Positions 1 to 7,035 of a stretch of 64,000 nt of DNA are shown here, piece by piece. The position numbers and the translations under genes were made by a program. Source of the DNA: Alicyclobacillus mali NBRC 102425 (GTDB lineage: Bacteria > Bacillota > Bacilli > Alicyclobacillales > Alicyclobacillaceae); NCBI RefSeq assembly GCF_001570745.1, contig NZ_BCSG01000003.1, forward strand, positions 62,001-126,000, written 5' to 3'. Under the pieces are notes generated by a model, which was not told the DNA's origin, ran no database searches, and was given only the letters and a program-made list of their open reading frames with translations. The number at the start of each line of letters is the position of its first letter. Positions within the stretch are counted from its first letter, which is position 1.

Positions 1-154
1 TATCCGACAGCACATAGGCGTCGTAGCTCGTGTTCAGAAATACAGCCCCAGAGCCGACAAACGGCTCTATCAGCCTCCGGCCAGGTGGCAGCGCGCGCTG
101 AATGTATGGTAGAAGGCGGTACTTGCCTCCCGCCCACTTCAGAAATGGCTTCAT
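1..154 (-). CDS. dam: DNA adenine methylase (Dam, D12 class), N-terminal fragment
   Basis: This is the first 51 codons of a DNA adenine-N6 methyltransferase that runs off the left window edge. From the ATG at 154 the minus strand reads [11 protein letters not shown] (residues 1-11), the SAM-binding signature of D12-class Dam enzymes. [10 protein letters not shown] at residues 30-39 is the second family motif. A GAGGAGG ribosome binding site lies 8 nt before the ATG, and a sigma-A-like promoter lies just upstream. The catalytic DPPY motif falls outside the window, so activity cannot be judged. It could be a solitary methylase or part of a restriction system, depending on the missing neighbours. 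Confidence 0.88.
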   Translation of the reverse strand, partial: MKPFLKWAGGKYRLLPYIQRALPPGRRLIEPFVGSGAVFLNTSYDAYVLSD

Positions 155-202
155 GCACGCCGCCTCCTCGTCGCGGCCGCGCGCGGCGGCTCATCTCCCC
201 TC

Positions 203-231
203 ATTCTAATCGGAGTCAGATCCGCCGTCTA
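203..231 (-). promoter_or_regulatory. Putative sigma-A promoter for dam
   Basis: On the minus strand, TAGACG (226-231) and TAGAAT (203-208) are separated by exactly 17 bp. They lie about 50 nt before the dam start codon. The -35 matches the consensus at 4 of 6 positions and the -10 at 5 of 6. The call rests on sequence only. The rest of the interval 155-303 holds a short direct repeat of GGATCGATGCC but no gene. Confidence 0.4.
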
Positions 232-303
232 CCGCAAGAGGAAGACGAGATCGATCTCGGCCAAGGAGTGGATCGATGCCGGAGCTGGCGGAGGATCGAT
301 GCC

Positions 304-507
304 TTATTCCACATCATACCCAGCCTCTTCGACGGCAGCTCGAATAGCAGAAACCGGCGTCGAATCGGCGTGGGTCACGACAGCCTCTCCCTTCTCAAGG
401 CTGACGTCCACTTGGGAGACGCCTTCGACGGCGGACAGCGCGCGTGTCACAGAGCGAACGCAGCCGTCACAAGTCATACCCTTGACGCGAATCGTCGTGA
501 TGGCCAT
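304..507 (-). CDS. copZ: Copper chaperone CopZ (HMA domain)
   Basis: This 67-residue cytosolic metallochaperone is made of a single heavy-metal-associated domain. The copper-binding loop GMTCDGC is at residues 10-16, with Cys13 and Cys16 as Cu(I) ligands, and the length equals the family norm. The ATG at 507 is chosen because it gives the canonical N-terminus (MAITTIRVKG) and is preceded by GGGGGTGAG; the open frame upstream overlaps csoR and is not homologous. The gene lies 40 bp downstream of csoR on the same strand, so the two are probably co-transcribed under CsoR control. In most Firmicutes the P-type ATPase copA follows, but here the next gene is dam. CopZ must therefore hand copper to a pump encoded elsewhere. 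Confidence 0.95.
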   Translation of the reverse strand: MAITTIRVKGMTCDGCVRSVTRALSAVEGVSQVDVSLEKGEAVVTHADSTPVSAIRAAVEEAGYDVE

Positions 508-547
508 GGTCTCACCCCCTCTCCGGGCCGCATGTTCGCGGTGAGAG

Positions 548-847
548 TCACAGCTTCGTGAACTGGCGAAGCACCTGAATGAGCTCGTCCACCTTCTCCT
601 GTTCGCGGTCCCGCTGCTGCAGTGCCTCCGCCACACAGCCCCGTGTGTGAGACTCCAGGATCGACAGCCCCACCTGATGGAGCGCACTTTTCACGGCGGC
701 AATCTGAACGAGAATATCCACGCAGTAGCGATCTTCCTCCACCATTTTCTGCAACCCGCGCACTTGGCCTTCGATTCGGCGGAGGCGCCGGGCCAAGTCG
801 GCCTTCATAGGTCCATAGCTGTGCGTGTGTTCGTGCGATTCTTCCAC
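548..847 (-). CDS. csoR: Copper-sensing transcriptional repressor CsoR
   Basis: This 99-residue all-helical DUF156/CsoR repressor binds Cu(I) and then releases DNA. The conserved Cys-His-Cys copper site is complete: Cys42 (RYCVDIL), His67 and Cys71 (ESHTRGC). A His-rich N-terminus (HEHTH) may add a metal site. The start is a GTG at 847, chosen because GGAGGGG lies 4 nt upstream and because it gives the family length; the frame stays open for another 17 codons. It is first in an operon with copZ, and its promoter carries a CsoR-like palindrome, implying autorepression. Confidence 0.94.
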   Translation of the reverse strand: MEESHEHTHSYGPMKADLARRLRRIEGQVRGLQKMVEEDRYCVDILVQIAAVKSALHQVGLSILESHTRGCVAEALQQRDREQEKVDELIQVLRQFTKL

Positions 848-903
848 GTTTCCCCCTCCGGAGCAGAGCCGCCGCGCGAGCGGCATTCGTCTTCTCAATC
901 TGT

Positions 904-932
904 ATTGTATACCACACCCCTGTAAGGTATCC
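904..932 (-). promoter_or_regulatory. csoR-copZ promoter with CsoR-type operator
   Basis: A -10 box TACAAT (minus strand, 904-909) is directly preceded by the inverted repeat ATACC-N12-GGTAT (909-930), whose core contains a run of C. This resembles known CsoR operators, which are GC-cored dyads bounded by ATACC/GGTAT. It occupies the -35/-10 spacer, where a repressor would block RNA polymerase. The position about 60 nt upstream of the csoR GTG fits autoregulation. Confidence 0.6.
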
Positions 933-1290
933 AGCCTCAGTTATGCGATCACGCCCCAACGCACGCGCGCAATCGACCGATTTCGCGCGTGATCGACAGG
1001 AAAGCTTGTCCTGGCCTGCTCAATGGGTTATGCTGGTGTCAGAATACCAAAGCCTGTAGGGCATCCGAACGCCGCGATGCGACGGGTCACCAGTCCCGCA
1101 AACGGCACAGGAGCCTGACTTCCTCGAAGTGCACAGCCATCCAGAACGACAACGACACCCAGAACAACCTCAGGCACGTTCTCAATTGCGAAAACTCCCT
1201 TGGATTTAACCCACCAAGAATGCGTTCAGCCGAACTTGCTCACGGATTTCGACAGCAGGTAGCAAGGAAGCGAAAAGATGTATTTACACA
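933..1290. other. Intergenic stretch with no recognised gene
   Basis: Between the csoR operator and the AT-rich promoter region of the Asp23 gene, frames on both strands are short and match no family I know. One minus-strand frame (about 1210 down to 1045) encodes a hydrophobic, Val-rich peptide of some 60 codons without a start codon and ribosome binding site. It may be a decayed gene fragment. The plus-strand 103-codon frame from 989 lacks a ribosome binding site and reads like noncoding sequence. Confidence 0.5.
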
Positions 1291-1293
1291 ACA

Positions 1294-1360
1294 TGTATAG
1301 TTATACAGATACAATAGAATTCATTATTTGCTTTCCTTTTTATCTATTCTCTGATACAAT
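1294..1360 (+). promoter_or_regulatory. AT-rich regulatory region upstream of the Asp23 operon
   Basis: This is a sharp AT-rich island in a GC-rich genome. It holds a perfect palindrome TGTATA-GT-TATACA (1294-1307), a TACAAT box at 1310-1315 and an extended -10 (TGATACAAT) at 1352-1360. The last is the best promoter candidate for the Asp23-AmaP operon and would give a 5' leader of about 110 nt. No good -35 is seen, as is common with an extended -10. The palindrome could be an operator, but the protein is unknown. Confidence 0.45.
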
Positions 1361-1478
1361 CGCGCACAAACAAACCTCTTCGAAAGGAATGTGGGTCGAC
1401 TTTCCTGCGGCCAACCTGACAAAATGTCCGGTCTGATGGATGTCGTGAGATTCTCATTCGTGAAAGGGGAAGAGATGC

Positions 1479-2441
1479 ATGGCCAATCTGGAGTACACCC
1501 TCACCGAGAGCGGCACGATTCACATCGCGGAGGACGTGATTCAGACCATTGCAGGCGTAGCGCTGTCGGAGATTGACGGCGTGGCGAAGATGGCTGGTTC
1601 AGCCGTGAGCGGCCTCGCCGAGCAGATCACGGGCCGTCGCAACCTCACACGCGGGGTGAAGGTGGAGTTCTCCAACGAGGAGCAGGCGTGCACCCTCACA
1701 GCCCAGGTGGTGTTGCGCTACGGCGTCCGCATTCCCGACGTCGCGGCTCAGATTCAGGAGCACGTGCAGGCGTCGGTCGAGCAGTATACGGGACTCCGCG
1801 TCGCCGCAGTGAACGTGCACGTCGTGGGATTGTCGCTTCGCGACGAAGACGATGAAAGCGATGGGTTTGGCTTGCCGGGCAAGGTTTCCAATCTGATTCA
1901 ACAAGGAACGGATCTCGTGAAACAGGGCTACGATACGGCGAAAAACAAGGTTCAGTCCGCCGCACAGGCGACCAAAGACGCGGCCGCTGACGCCATCGGA
2001 ACGGCGAAGGAAAAGACACAGCAAGTCATGGACGCGGCGGCCGACAAGGCGCAGCAGGGTATGGAGGCCGTGAAGGACACGGCGCAGTCCGCATACGAAG
2101 CGTCGAAAGACGCGGCGCAACAAGGCGCCGAAACGGTGAAGGACGCGGCGAATCGGGCGGCGGAAGCCACCAAGGATGCGGCGCAGAAGGCAACCGAGGC
2201 GACGAAGAACGCGGTCGAGCACGTGAAAGACAAGGTGGGTTCAAGCGCGGAGCCTGCCACCCCTTCGGAGGCGCGGGTGGAAGACGCGAAGCAGACCGTG
2301 AAGGAAGGCGTAGAATCAGCGAAGGACGCCGTCCAGCGCGGATTGGAACAAGCCAAACAAGCTGTGGAACGGGGCGCCGACGCGGCGAAGGACGCGACGG
2401 ATCGAGCAGCCGACAAGGCCAAGGAACAGATGCGCGAGTAA
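1479..2441 (+). CDS. Asp23/Gls24 domain protein with long LEA-like helical tail
   Basis: The first 125 or so of 320 residues form an Asp23/Gls24 (DUF322) envelope-stress domain, with typical segments at EDVIQTIAGVALSEIDGVAK and VVLRYGVRIPDVAAQI. Residues about 145-320 are an Ala/Lys/Asp/Glu-rich amphipathic repeat (variants of KDAAQxAxEATKDA) resembling LEA or apolipoprotein-like 11-mer helices. Ordinary Asp23 proteins end near 130-180 residues, so the tail is unusual. The ATG at 1479 follows AAAGGGGAAGAG. The next gene, 22 bp downstream, encodes an AmaP-type membrane anchor, which in Staphylococcus holds Asp23 at the membrane. A role in envelope or acid/desiccation stress is inference. GC and codon use match the neighbours. 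Confidence 0.88.
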   Translation: MANLEYTLTESGTIHIAEDVIQTIAGVALSEIDGVAKMAGSAVSGLAEQITGRRNLTRGVKVEFSNEEQACTLTAQVVLRYGVRIPDVAAQIQEHVQASVEQYTGLRVAAVNVHVVGLSLRDEDDESDGFGLPGKVSNLIQQGTDLVKQGYDTAKNKVQSAAQATKDAAADAIGTAKEKTQQVMDAAADKAQQGMEAVKDTAQSAYEASKDAAQQGAETVKDAANRAAEATKDAAQKATEATKNAVEHVKDKVGSSAEPATPSEARVEDAKQTVKEGVESAKDAVQRGLEQAKQAVERGADAAKDATDRAADKAKEQMRE

Positions 2442-2463
2442 CGCGAAATGACACTTGGGGGGA

Positions 2464-3018
2464 ATGAAGGTGAATCTGTTTGACCGCTTGCTCTTGTTCG
2501 TCCTGTCCGTCGTGGCACTGGTCCTCGGCGTCGCCGTGGTGCTCGTCGGCGCGGCTGTTCCCATTGGCTGGGCCCAAATGGAACTCACCCGGCACCCGTA
2601 CAACATCGTGACGATGGTGGTGGGCGGCGTGACCGCCCTCATCGCCATCCGGTTCCTGTTCTTCCGGCGGCGGCGGGATCCAAAGCTGGACTCCGTGATG
2701 GTGGCGGGCGATCACGGCCCCATCCGCATTGCGTATGACACCATCGTGCAGTTGGCCAACCGGCGCGGGTCGCAACTCAAGGGCGTGGCCTCATTCGAGA
2801 CGGTCGTGCGCCAGGGCCAGGGAGGACTGGTTCTGACGTTGCGCATGCGCGTGCTGCCGGACATCGACGTGGCTGCGCTCGCCAAGGAAGCACAGAACGC
2901 AGTCAAGTCGTACCTCGAGGAGACCACGCATGTCCCCGTGGAGCGCGTCCTCGTCCAGGTCACAGAGCTCGGCGACAACAACCGATCCATGCGGGTTTGG
3001 AGTGGTACCGGTGCGTGA
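2464..3018 (+). CDS. amaP: AmaP-like alkaline shock response membrane anchor
   Basis: This 184-residue protein has two N-terminal membrane helices (about residues 5-30 and 45-67), a basic FFRRRRD stop-transfer and a cytosolic alpha/beta domain of about 110 residues similar to Asp23. This is the AmaP architecture, which tethers Asp23 to the membrane. The start is uncertain: ATG at 2464 directly abuts GGGGGG, while the in-frame GTG at 2470 has the better 7-nt spacing from the same site. A TTG at 2455 lacks a ribosome binding site. It sits between the Asp23 fusion and a DUF2273 gene in one operon and overlaps the latter by 8 nt. Confidence 0.85.
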   Translation: MKVNLFDRLLLFVLSVVALVLGVAVVLVGAAVPIGWAQMELTRHPYNIVTMVVGGVTALIAIRFLFFRRRRDPKLDSVMVAGDHGPIRIAYDTIVQLANRRGSQLKGVASFETVVRQGQGGLVLTLRMRVLPDIDVAALAKEAQNAVKSYLEETTHVPVERVLVQVTELGDNNRSMRVWSGTGA

Positions 3019-3265
3019 GACACTGAGGGAAGCCTGGGAATGGTTTGTGACGCTGCCTCATCGGTATCATGGCCTCATGCTGGGCATCGCTGTGTGGATT
3101 GTGTGGATGATTGTGGGATTCTGGCACATGGTGCTGCTCGCCGTGTTGGCAGCCCTGTTCTATTGGTTCGGGCGCCTCTGGGAGCAAGAAGGCTCCATCG
3201 CCGGGATTGCGGAGCGGCTGCTGGCTCAATTGGCCAGTCGCAGGCGCCCTCGCGACGGCATGTGA
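3011..3265 (+). CDS. DUF2273 small membrane protein
   Basis: This 84-residue protein has a hydrophobic centre (about residues 20-52) forming one or two membrane helices, a short amphipathic N-terminus and a basic C-terminus (RRRPRDGM). Size, topology and position after amaP match the DUF2273 proteins that accompany Asp23/AmaP in Firmicutes. The GTG start at 3011 overlaps the end of amaP by 8 nt and has GGAG 8 nt upstream. Its biochemical role is not known; membership in the envelope complex is inferred from context. A strong terminator follows. Confidence 0.82.
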   Translation: MRETLREAWEWFVTLPHRYHGLMLGIAVWIVWMIVGFWHMVLLAVLAALFYWFGRLWEQEGSIAGIAERLLAQLASRRRPRDGM

Positions 3266-3274
3266 TCGCGAAAA

Positions 3275-3298
3275 GCCGCCGAGCCTGTGCTCGGCGGC
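3275..3298. terminator. Bidirectional intrinsic terminator
   Basis: A perfect 10-bp GC stem (GCCGCCGAGC / GCTCGGCGGC) with loop CTGT is flanked by AAAA on the left and GTGTTTCG on the right. It lies between the convergent Asp23 operon and the second asp23 gene and can serve both. Confidence 0.85.
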
Positions 3299-3320
3299 GT
3301 GTTTCGTCTTCGTGCTTCCG

Positions 3321-3695
3321 TCAACGGTTGGCATCGCCGAAGTCGACGCCTTGGACGAACACATGGATCTGCGTGTTGTCCATGCCAATGTACCGATTGA
3401 GCGCGTCCGCCACACGCTCCTGCACGTTCACCGAGGTATCGTAGATGTTGACGCCGTACTGCACGATGATGTACAGGCCCACCTTGACGTCATCGCCATT
3501 CGGACCAATTTGGACGTCCACGCCGCGCTCCAGATTCTCACGCCTCAGCACCTCGTTCAGGCGATCCATCACCTGGCGGCGCGGGGCCATGCCGGCCAAC
3601 CCGGGGCACTCCAGCGCGGCCATGCCGGCGATCTTCGCGACGACTTCTTCCGCAATCTGCACCTTACCCAGGCTGGTCTCCACCGTCTTCGGCAT
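3321..3695 (-). CDS. Asp23/Gls24 family envelope stress protein (second copy)
   Basis: This 124-residue Asp23/Gls24 protein has standard length and no tail. Diagnostic segments are GKVQIAEEVVAKIAGMAAL near residues 10-28 and VGLYIIVQYGVNIYD at about 75-90. The ATG at 3695 is chosen for the AGGAG site just upstream; the longer frame reads into the promoter. It converges on the Asp23-AmaP-DUF2273 operon and shares its terminator but has its own strong promoter, so it may be made independently and compete or partner with the fused Asp23. The molecular function of the family is unresolved. Confidence 0.9.
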   Translation of the reverse strand: MPKTVETSLGKVQIAEEVVAKIAGMAALECPGLAGMAPRRQVMDRLNEVLRRENLERGVDVQIGPNGDDVKVGLYIIVQYGVNIYDTSVNVQERVADALNRYIGMDNTQIHVFVQGVDFGDANR

Positions 3696-3729
3696 CCTAT
3701 CACTCCTACAGGATTCATAACTTTCCTCT

Positions 3730-3758
3730 ATTGTACCATGTATTTTGGCATGTCGCAA
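3730..3758 (-). promoter_or_regulatory. Sigma-A promoter of the second asp23 gene
   Basis: On the minus strand TTGCGA (3753-3758) and TACAAT (3730-3735) are 17 bp apart, about 40 nt upstream of the start codon. The -10 matches the consensus at 5 of 6 positions and the -35 at 4 of 6. Confidence 0.7.
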
Positions 3759-3825
3759 AGGATTTTTCATCGATTTCAATCCAGTGCTCGTACATCGAAA
3801 TCTTCCGGCACATCTGGCGAAACTG

Positions 3826-3834
3826 TGCTACAAT
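3826..3834 (+). promoter_or_regulatory. Extended -10 promoter of the Lrp-aminotransferase operon
   Basis: TGCTACAAT, an extended -10 element, lies 50 nt before the Lrp start codon. No convincing -35 is present at 16-18 bp upstream, so this may be an activator-dependent or extended -10 promoter. Confidence 0.45.
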
Positions 3835-3884
3835 GAGAACCACATGCGAATGTCGGCCATATCGCGGCCGCAGAGGGGATTTTC

Positions 3885-4379
3885 ATGAACGACGCGCTCC
3901 GCTTGAAAATTTGTGATCTCCTTCACGAAAACGCGAAACTCAGCCCTGAAACCATCGCGCGCATGCTCGGCGAGACGCCGGACGTGATCGAAAGCGCCAT
4001 CCGCGAATTGGAGCAGGAGAAGATCATCCTGCGCTATTCGGCTGTCGTCAACTGGGATAAGCTCCCTGTGAATCAGGTGACGGCCGTGATCGACGTCAAG
4101 GTGCTCCCCCAGCGGGAGGTCGGCTTCGACGCCATCGCGCGCAAGATCTATCGCTTCGATGAGGTCAAATCCGTCGCCCTCATGTCAGGAGGTTATGATC
4201 TCCAAGTGACGGTCGTAGGCCGCGACATCCGCGAGGTCTCTCGATTTGTGTCCGAGAAACTCGCGACGCTCGAAAACGTCACGTCCACGGCGACGCACTT
4301 TCTGCTCAAGACGTACAAATCGGATGGCGTCATCTACGACGATACAGATGGAGAAAGGCGACTGATGATCACGCCATGA
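3885..4379 (+). CDS. Lrp/AsnC family transcriptional regulator
   Basis: This 164-residue regulator has an N-terminal winged helix (about residues 3-50, with segment SPETIARMLGETPDVIESAI) and a C-terminal RAM/ligand-binding domain (about 65-145, VTAVIDVKVLP and ALMSGGYDLQVTVVG). The ATG at 3885 has AGAGGGG upstream. The stop overlaps the start of the next gene by 4 nt (ATGA), so it is translationally coupled to a class I aminotransferase. Lrp-type regulators next to an aminotransferase usually sense an amino acid and control that gene. The effector cannot be read from sequence. Confidence 0.92.
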   Translation: MNDALRLKICDLLHENAKLSPETIARMLGETPDVIESAIRELEQEKIILRYSAVVNWDKLPVNQVTAVIDVKVLPQREVGFDAIARKIYRFDEVKSVALMSGGYDLQVTVVGRDIREVSRFVSEKLATLENVTSTATHFLLKTYKSDGVIYDDTDGERRLMITP

Positions 4380-5557
4380 ACACGCTGTATGACCGTTTGT
4401 CGCCCGTCGTTCGCAACCTCGCCCCGTCCGGCATCCGCCGCTTCTTCGATCTCGCCAGCCAGATGCAAGATGTCATTTCGCTCGGCGTCGGCGAGCCCGA
4501 TTTTGTGACGCCTTGGCACGTCCGCGAGGCGTGCATGTATTCGCTGGAGCAGGGTTACACCACGTACACGCCCAACAGGGGGCTCCCTGAACTGTGCGTG
4601 GAGATCGCCAAATACCTCACGAAATTCGGGCTGGCGTACGATCCGTCTCACGAAATCCTCGTCACCGTTGGGGGCAGCGAAGCCATCGATCTCGCGCTTC
4701 GCGCGATGGTGTGCCCGGGCGATGAGGTCCTCATCCCCGTGCCAACGTATGTAAGCTACAAGCCGTGCGCGCTGCTCGCGGGCGCCGATGTGGTGGAACT
4801 GCCCACCTACGCGGAGGACGGATTTCGACTCACCGCAGATGCCCTGGAGCGAGCCATCACCCCGCGCAGCAAGGTGCTCGTCCTGTGCTTCCCGAACAAT
4901 CCGACCGGCGCCGTGATGGACAAGGAGGACCTCCAGGCCATCGCGGACGTCGTCCGCCGCCACGACCTGTTTGTGGTGTCCGACGAGATTTACGCGGAGC
5001 TGACCTATGGCGGCCAGCACGTGAGCATTGCCGCCATCCCTGGGATGCGCGAGAGGACCGTGGTGGTGAGCGGCATGTCCAAGGCGTACGCCATGACGGG
5101 CTGGCGCATCGGCTACGCGGCCGGCCCAGAGCCCATCATCTCAGCCATGCTCAAGATTCACCAGTACACCATCATGTGCGCGCCCCACATGGCGCAGCGG
5201 GCCGCGCTTGAGGCGCTACGAAACGGGGACGACGAGCGGGATCGCATGGTGGAGAGCTATGACAGGCGGAGAAAACTCATTGTCGCGGGTCTGAACGAAA
5301 TCGGGCTTCCGTGCCACGAGCCGCGCGGCGCGTTCTACGCGTTCCCCGACATCCGCCCCACCGGGCTCAGCTCGGAGCAGTTCGCGGAGCGCCTGCTTCT
5401 GGAGCAGGGCGTGGCCGTGGTCCCCGGCAATGTCTTTGGCGATCCCGGCGAGGGGTTTGTCCGCTGTTCCTACGCCACCTCCGTGGAACTGATTGAAGAA
5501 GCGCTCCGGCGAATGCGCGCGTTTGTGCAAAACCTCGCGTATCACCCGGTGCGGTAG
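4376..5557 (+). CDS. PLP-dependent class I/II aminotransferase
   Basis: This 393-residue fold-type I aminotransferase has the PLP Lys236 in SGMSKAYAMTGWRIGY, the NNPTGA loop near residues 180-185 and SDEIYAEL (about 202-209) carrying the Asp that contacts the pyridine nitrogen. The C-terminal substrate Arg is in GFVRCSYA. Length and motifs fit the PatA/AlaT/aspartate aminotransferase group (COG0436); the amino acid substrate is not decided. It overlaps the Lrp gene by 4 nt and is probably its regulatory target. A GC-rich repeat follows, but no clear terminator is seen before the convergent MFS gene. Confidence 0.9.
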   Translation: MNTLYDRLSPVVRNLAPSGIRRFFDLASQMQDVISLGVGEPDFVTPWHVREACMYSLEQGYTTYTPNRGLPELCVEIAKYLTKFGLAYDPSHEILVTVGGSEAIDLALRAMVCPGDEVLIPVPTYVSYKPCALLAGADVVELPTYAEDGFRLTADALERAITPRSKVLVLCFPNNPTGAVMDKEDLQAIADVVRRHDLFVVSDEIYAELTYGGQHVSIAAIPGMRERTVVVSGMSKAYAMTGWRIGYAAGPEPIISAMLKIHQYTIMCAPHMAQRAALEALRNGDDERDRMVESYDRRRKLIVAGLNEIGLPCHEPRGAFYAFPDIRPTGLSSEQFAERLLLEQGVAVVPGNVFGDPGEGFVRCSYATSVELIEEALRRMRAFVQNLAYHPVR

Positions 5558-5652
5558 ATCGCGGCGCAGGCGCGCCGGTGGAGCGCACGGCACAGCCAAA
5601 GCGCGCTGTGCAGCTGTCCTCCGCGGGCGCGACCTGCGCCAGCCCAGCGCTC

Positions 5653-6918
5653 TCATACCGTCTCCTCGACCGGAACCGCCGCGGCGCGCTTCACGTCACG
5701 CGCCAGGAGGGCTCCGGTCACGCCGATGGCCGTGAACAGCACAGGAATGAGCAAGCCCACGTGGAACCCGAGGGCGCGATCGCCCGGAAACTGGTCGAGG
5801 GCCGCGCCGAACAGTGAGGGCAGGAGCACGGCGCTCACAAACCCGCCCATGTTGGCAAAGCCGGATACCACGCCGACGCGCTCGACGGGAAACGTCTGCC
5901 GGACGATGGCGAACGTCAGCGAACTGCCGCCGTTGCCAAAGCCAATCAGGGCGAGCAGGACGGGCACAAGGGCAAACCATGGGCGCATGCCCATGGCAAA
6001 CCACGCGAGCCAACTCAGGAACGTGACGGCGTGCACGAGCGCGTAGAGCCGCTTCACCTGGCCAAATCGGCTGGCGAGCCAACTGGTGAGCGGCCCACCG
6101 ACCATGGCGCCCACAAGCCCCACCATGATCATGGCGCTAGCCGCCGATCTCGCCATGTGAAACACCTGCATGAAGTAGGCCACACCCCACGATCCCATGA
6201 AGCCCACGTACGTGCCGACGAGGCCGAAGTGACACATGGCGAGCGCGTACGCCTGCCGCGAGGTGAACGTCTGGCGGATGGCCTCGCCGACGCTCGCCGG
6301 GCGCACCGGCTCGCCCGCCCGCTGAATCTCCCCCGCAAACATTCGCCTCGGCCGTCGCACCAACACCGCATAAAGCGCCACGCAAAGTGCGAACAGGATG
6401 AGGCTCACGCCCACAAACAGGCTGCGCCAGCCCCACGCGCGGATCCAGAGCGCGTACGGCACGGTCGCAGTCAGAGATCCGAGCCCCGCCCCGACGCCGA
6501 TGACGCCGAGCAGCGCGACGAACTCCTGCGCTCGAAACCATTCGTTGATGACGGCGACCAGGTTGACGAAGATGGTGGCGTCTCCCACGCCCACAAGAAA
6601 GCGAGCCACAAACAACACCCACGCGTGCGGGGCCACTCCCGTGAGCAGCGTGCCGAGGGCGTTGATCATGGTCCCGACGATCAAAAATCGATTCGGCCCA
6701 AACCGATCCGCCAAGATGCCGACTGGCACCTGGAGGATGGCGTACGCCAGAAACTGAACGCTGTCCATCAGGCCGAGCGCGCCAGCCGAAATGTGAAACT
6801 GGTTCATCCACTGGTTTGTCACCAGTCCCGGGGCCGTGCGCTGACTGACGATAAGGTAATACGCCGCGAGCGCGGTGAAGAATACCACCCACCGGTATGG
6901 GCTTTCCTGACGGGTCAA
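5653..6918 (-). CDS. MFS transporter (nitrate/hexuronate-type facilitator fold)
   Basis: This 421-residue protein has about 12 hydrophobic helices and the MFS signature after helix 2 (GILADRFGPNRFLIVG). A second loop motif occurs in the C-half (SWLASRFGQVKR). The TTG at 6918 is chosen as start because GAGGGAG lies 8 nt upstream; the frame extends to a TTG at 6963, but that lies inside the terminator of the upstream gene. The substrate is unknown. It converges with the aminotransferase and is separated from the alcohol dehydrogenase by a terminator, so it is probably transcribed alone. Confidence 0.85.
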   Translation of the reverse strand: MTRQESPYRWVVFFTALAAYYLIVSQRTAPGLVTNQWMNQFHISAGALGLMDSVQFLAYAILQVPVGILADRFGPNRFLIVGTMINALGTLLTGVAPHAWVLFVARFLVGVGDATIFVNLVAVINEWFRAQEFVALLGVIGVGAGLGSLTATVPYALWIRAWGWRSLFVGVSLILFALCVALYAVLVRRPRRMFAGEIQRAGEPVRPASVGEAIRQTFTSRQAYALAMCHFGLVGTYVGFMGSWGVAYFMQVFHMARSAASAMIMVGLVGAMVGGPLTSWLASRFGQVKRLYALVHAVTFLSWLAWFAMGMRPWFALVPVLLALIGFGNGGSSLTFAIVRQTFPVERVGVVSGFANMGGFVSAVLLPSLFGAALDQFPGDRALGFHVGLLIPVLFTAIGVTGALLARDVKRAAAVPVEETV

Positions 6919-6947
6919 TCTCGTCACTCCCTCGATAAACGAGAGAA

Positions 6948-6973
6948 AACGGAGGCCCGACAACGCCTCCGTT
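6948..6973 (-). terminator. Intrinsic terminator downstream of the alcohol dehydrogenase
   Basis: The minus strand carries AACGGAGGC-N8-GCCTCCGTT, a perfect 9-bp stem, followed by TTCTCTCGTTT. It ends transcripts of the zinc dehydrogenase and precedes the MFS gene. Confidence 0.8.
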
Positions 6974-7035
6974 CACTCATCTTCCGCGTTCCATTGTATC
7001 GCGCGACCAGCGGATGGGCCAGTCGGCGAGTGACA

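Noticed and set aside
155-303. Duplicated GGATCGATGCC near 270-303 as a regulatory repeat
   Set aside because: The copies are short, lie at the 3' end of copZ and show no link to a promoter. Chance similarity is sufficient.
989-1300. 103-codon plus-strand frame in the gap before the Asp23 operon
   Set aside because: There is no ribosome binding site and no family resemblance, and codon use is unlike the neighbours. It is treated as noncoding.
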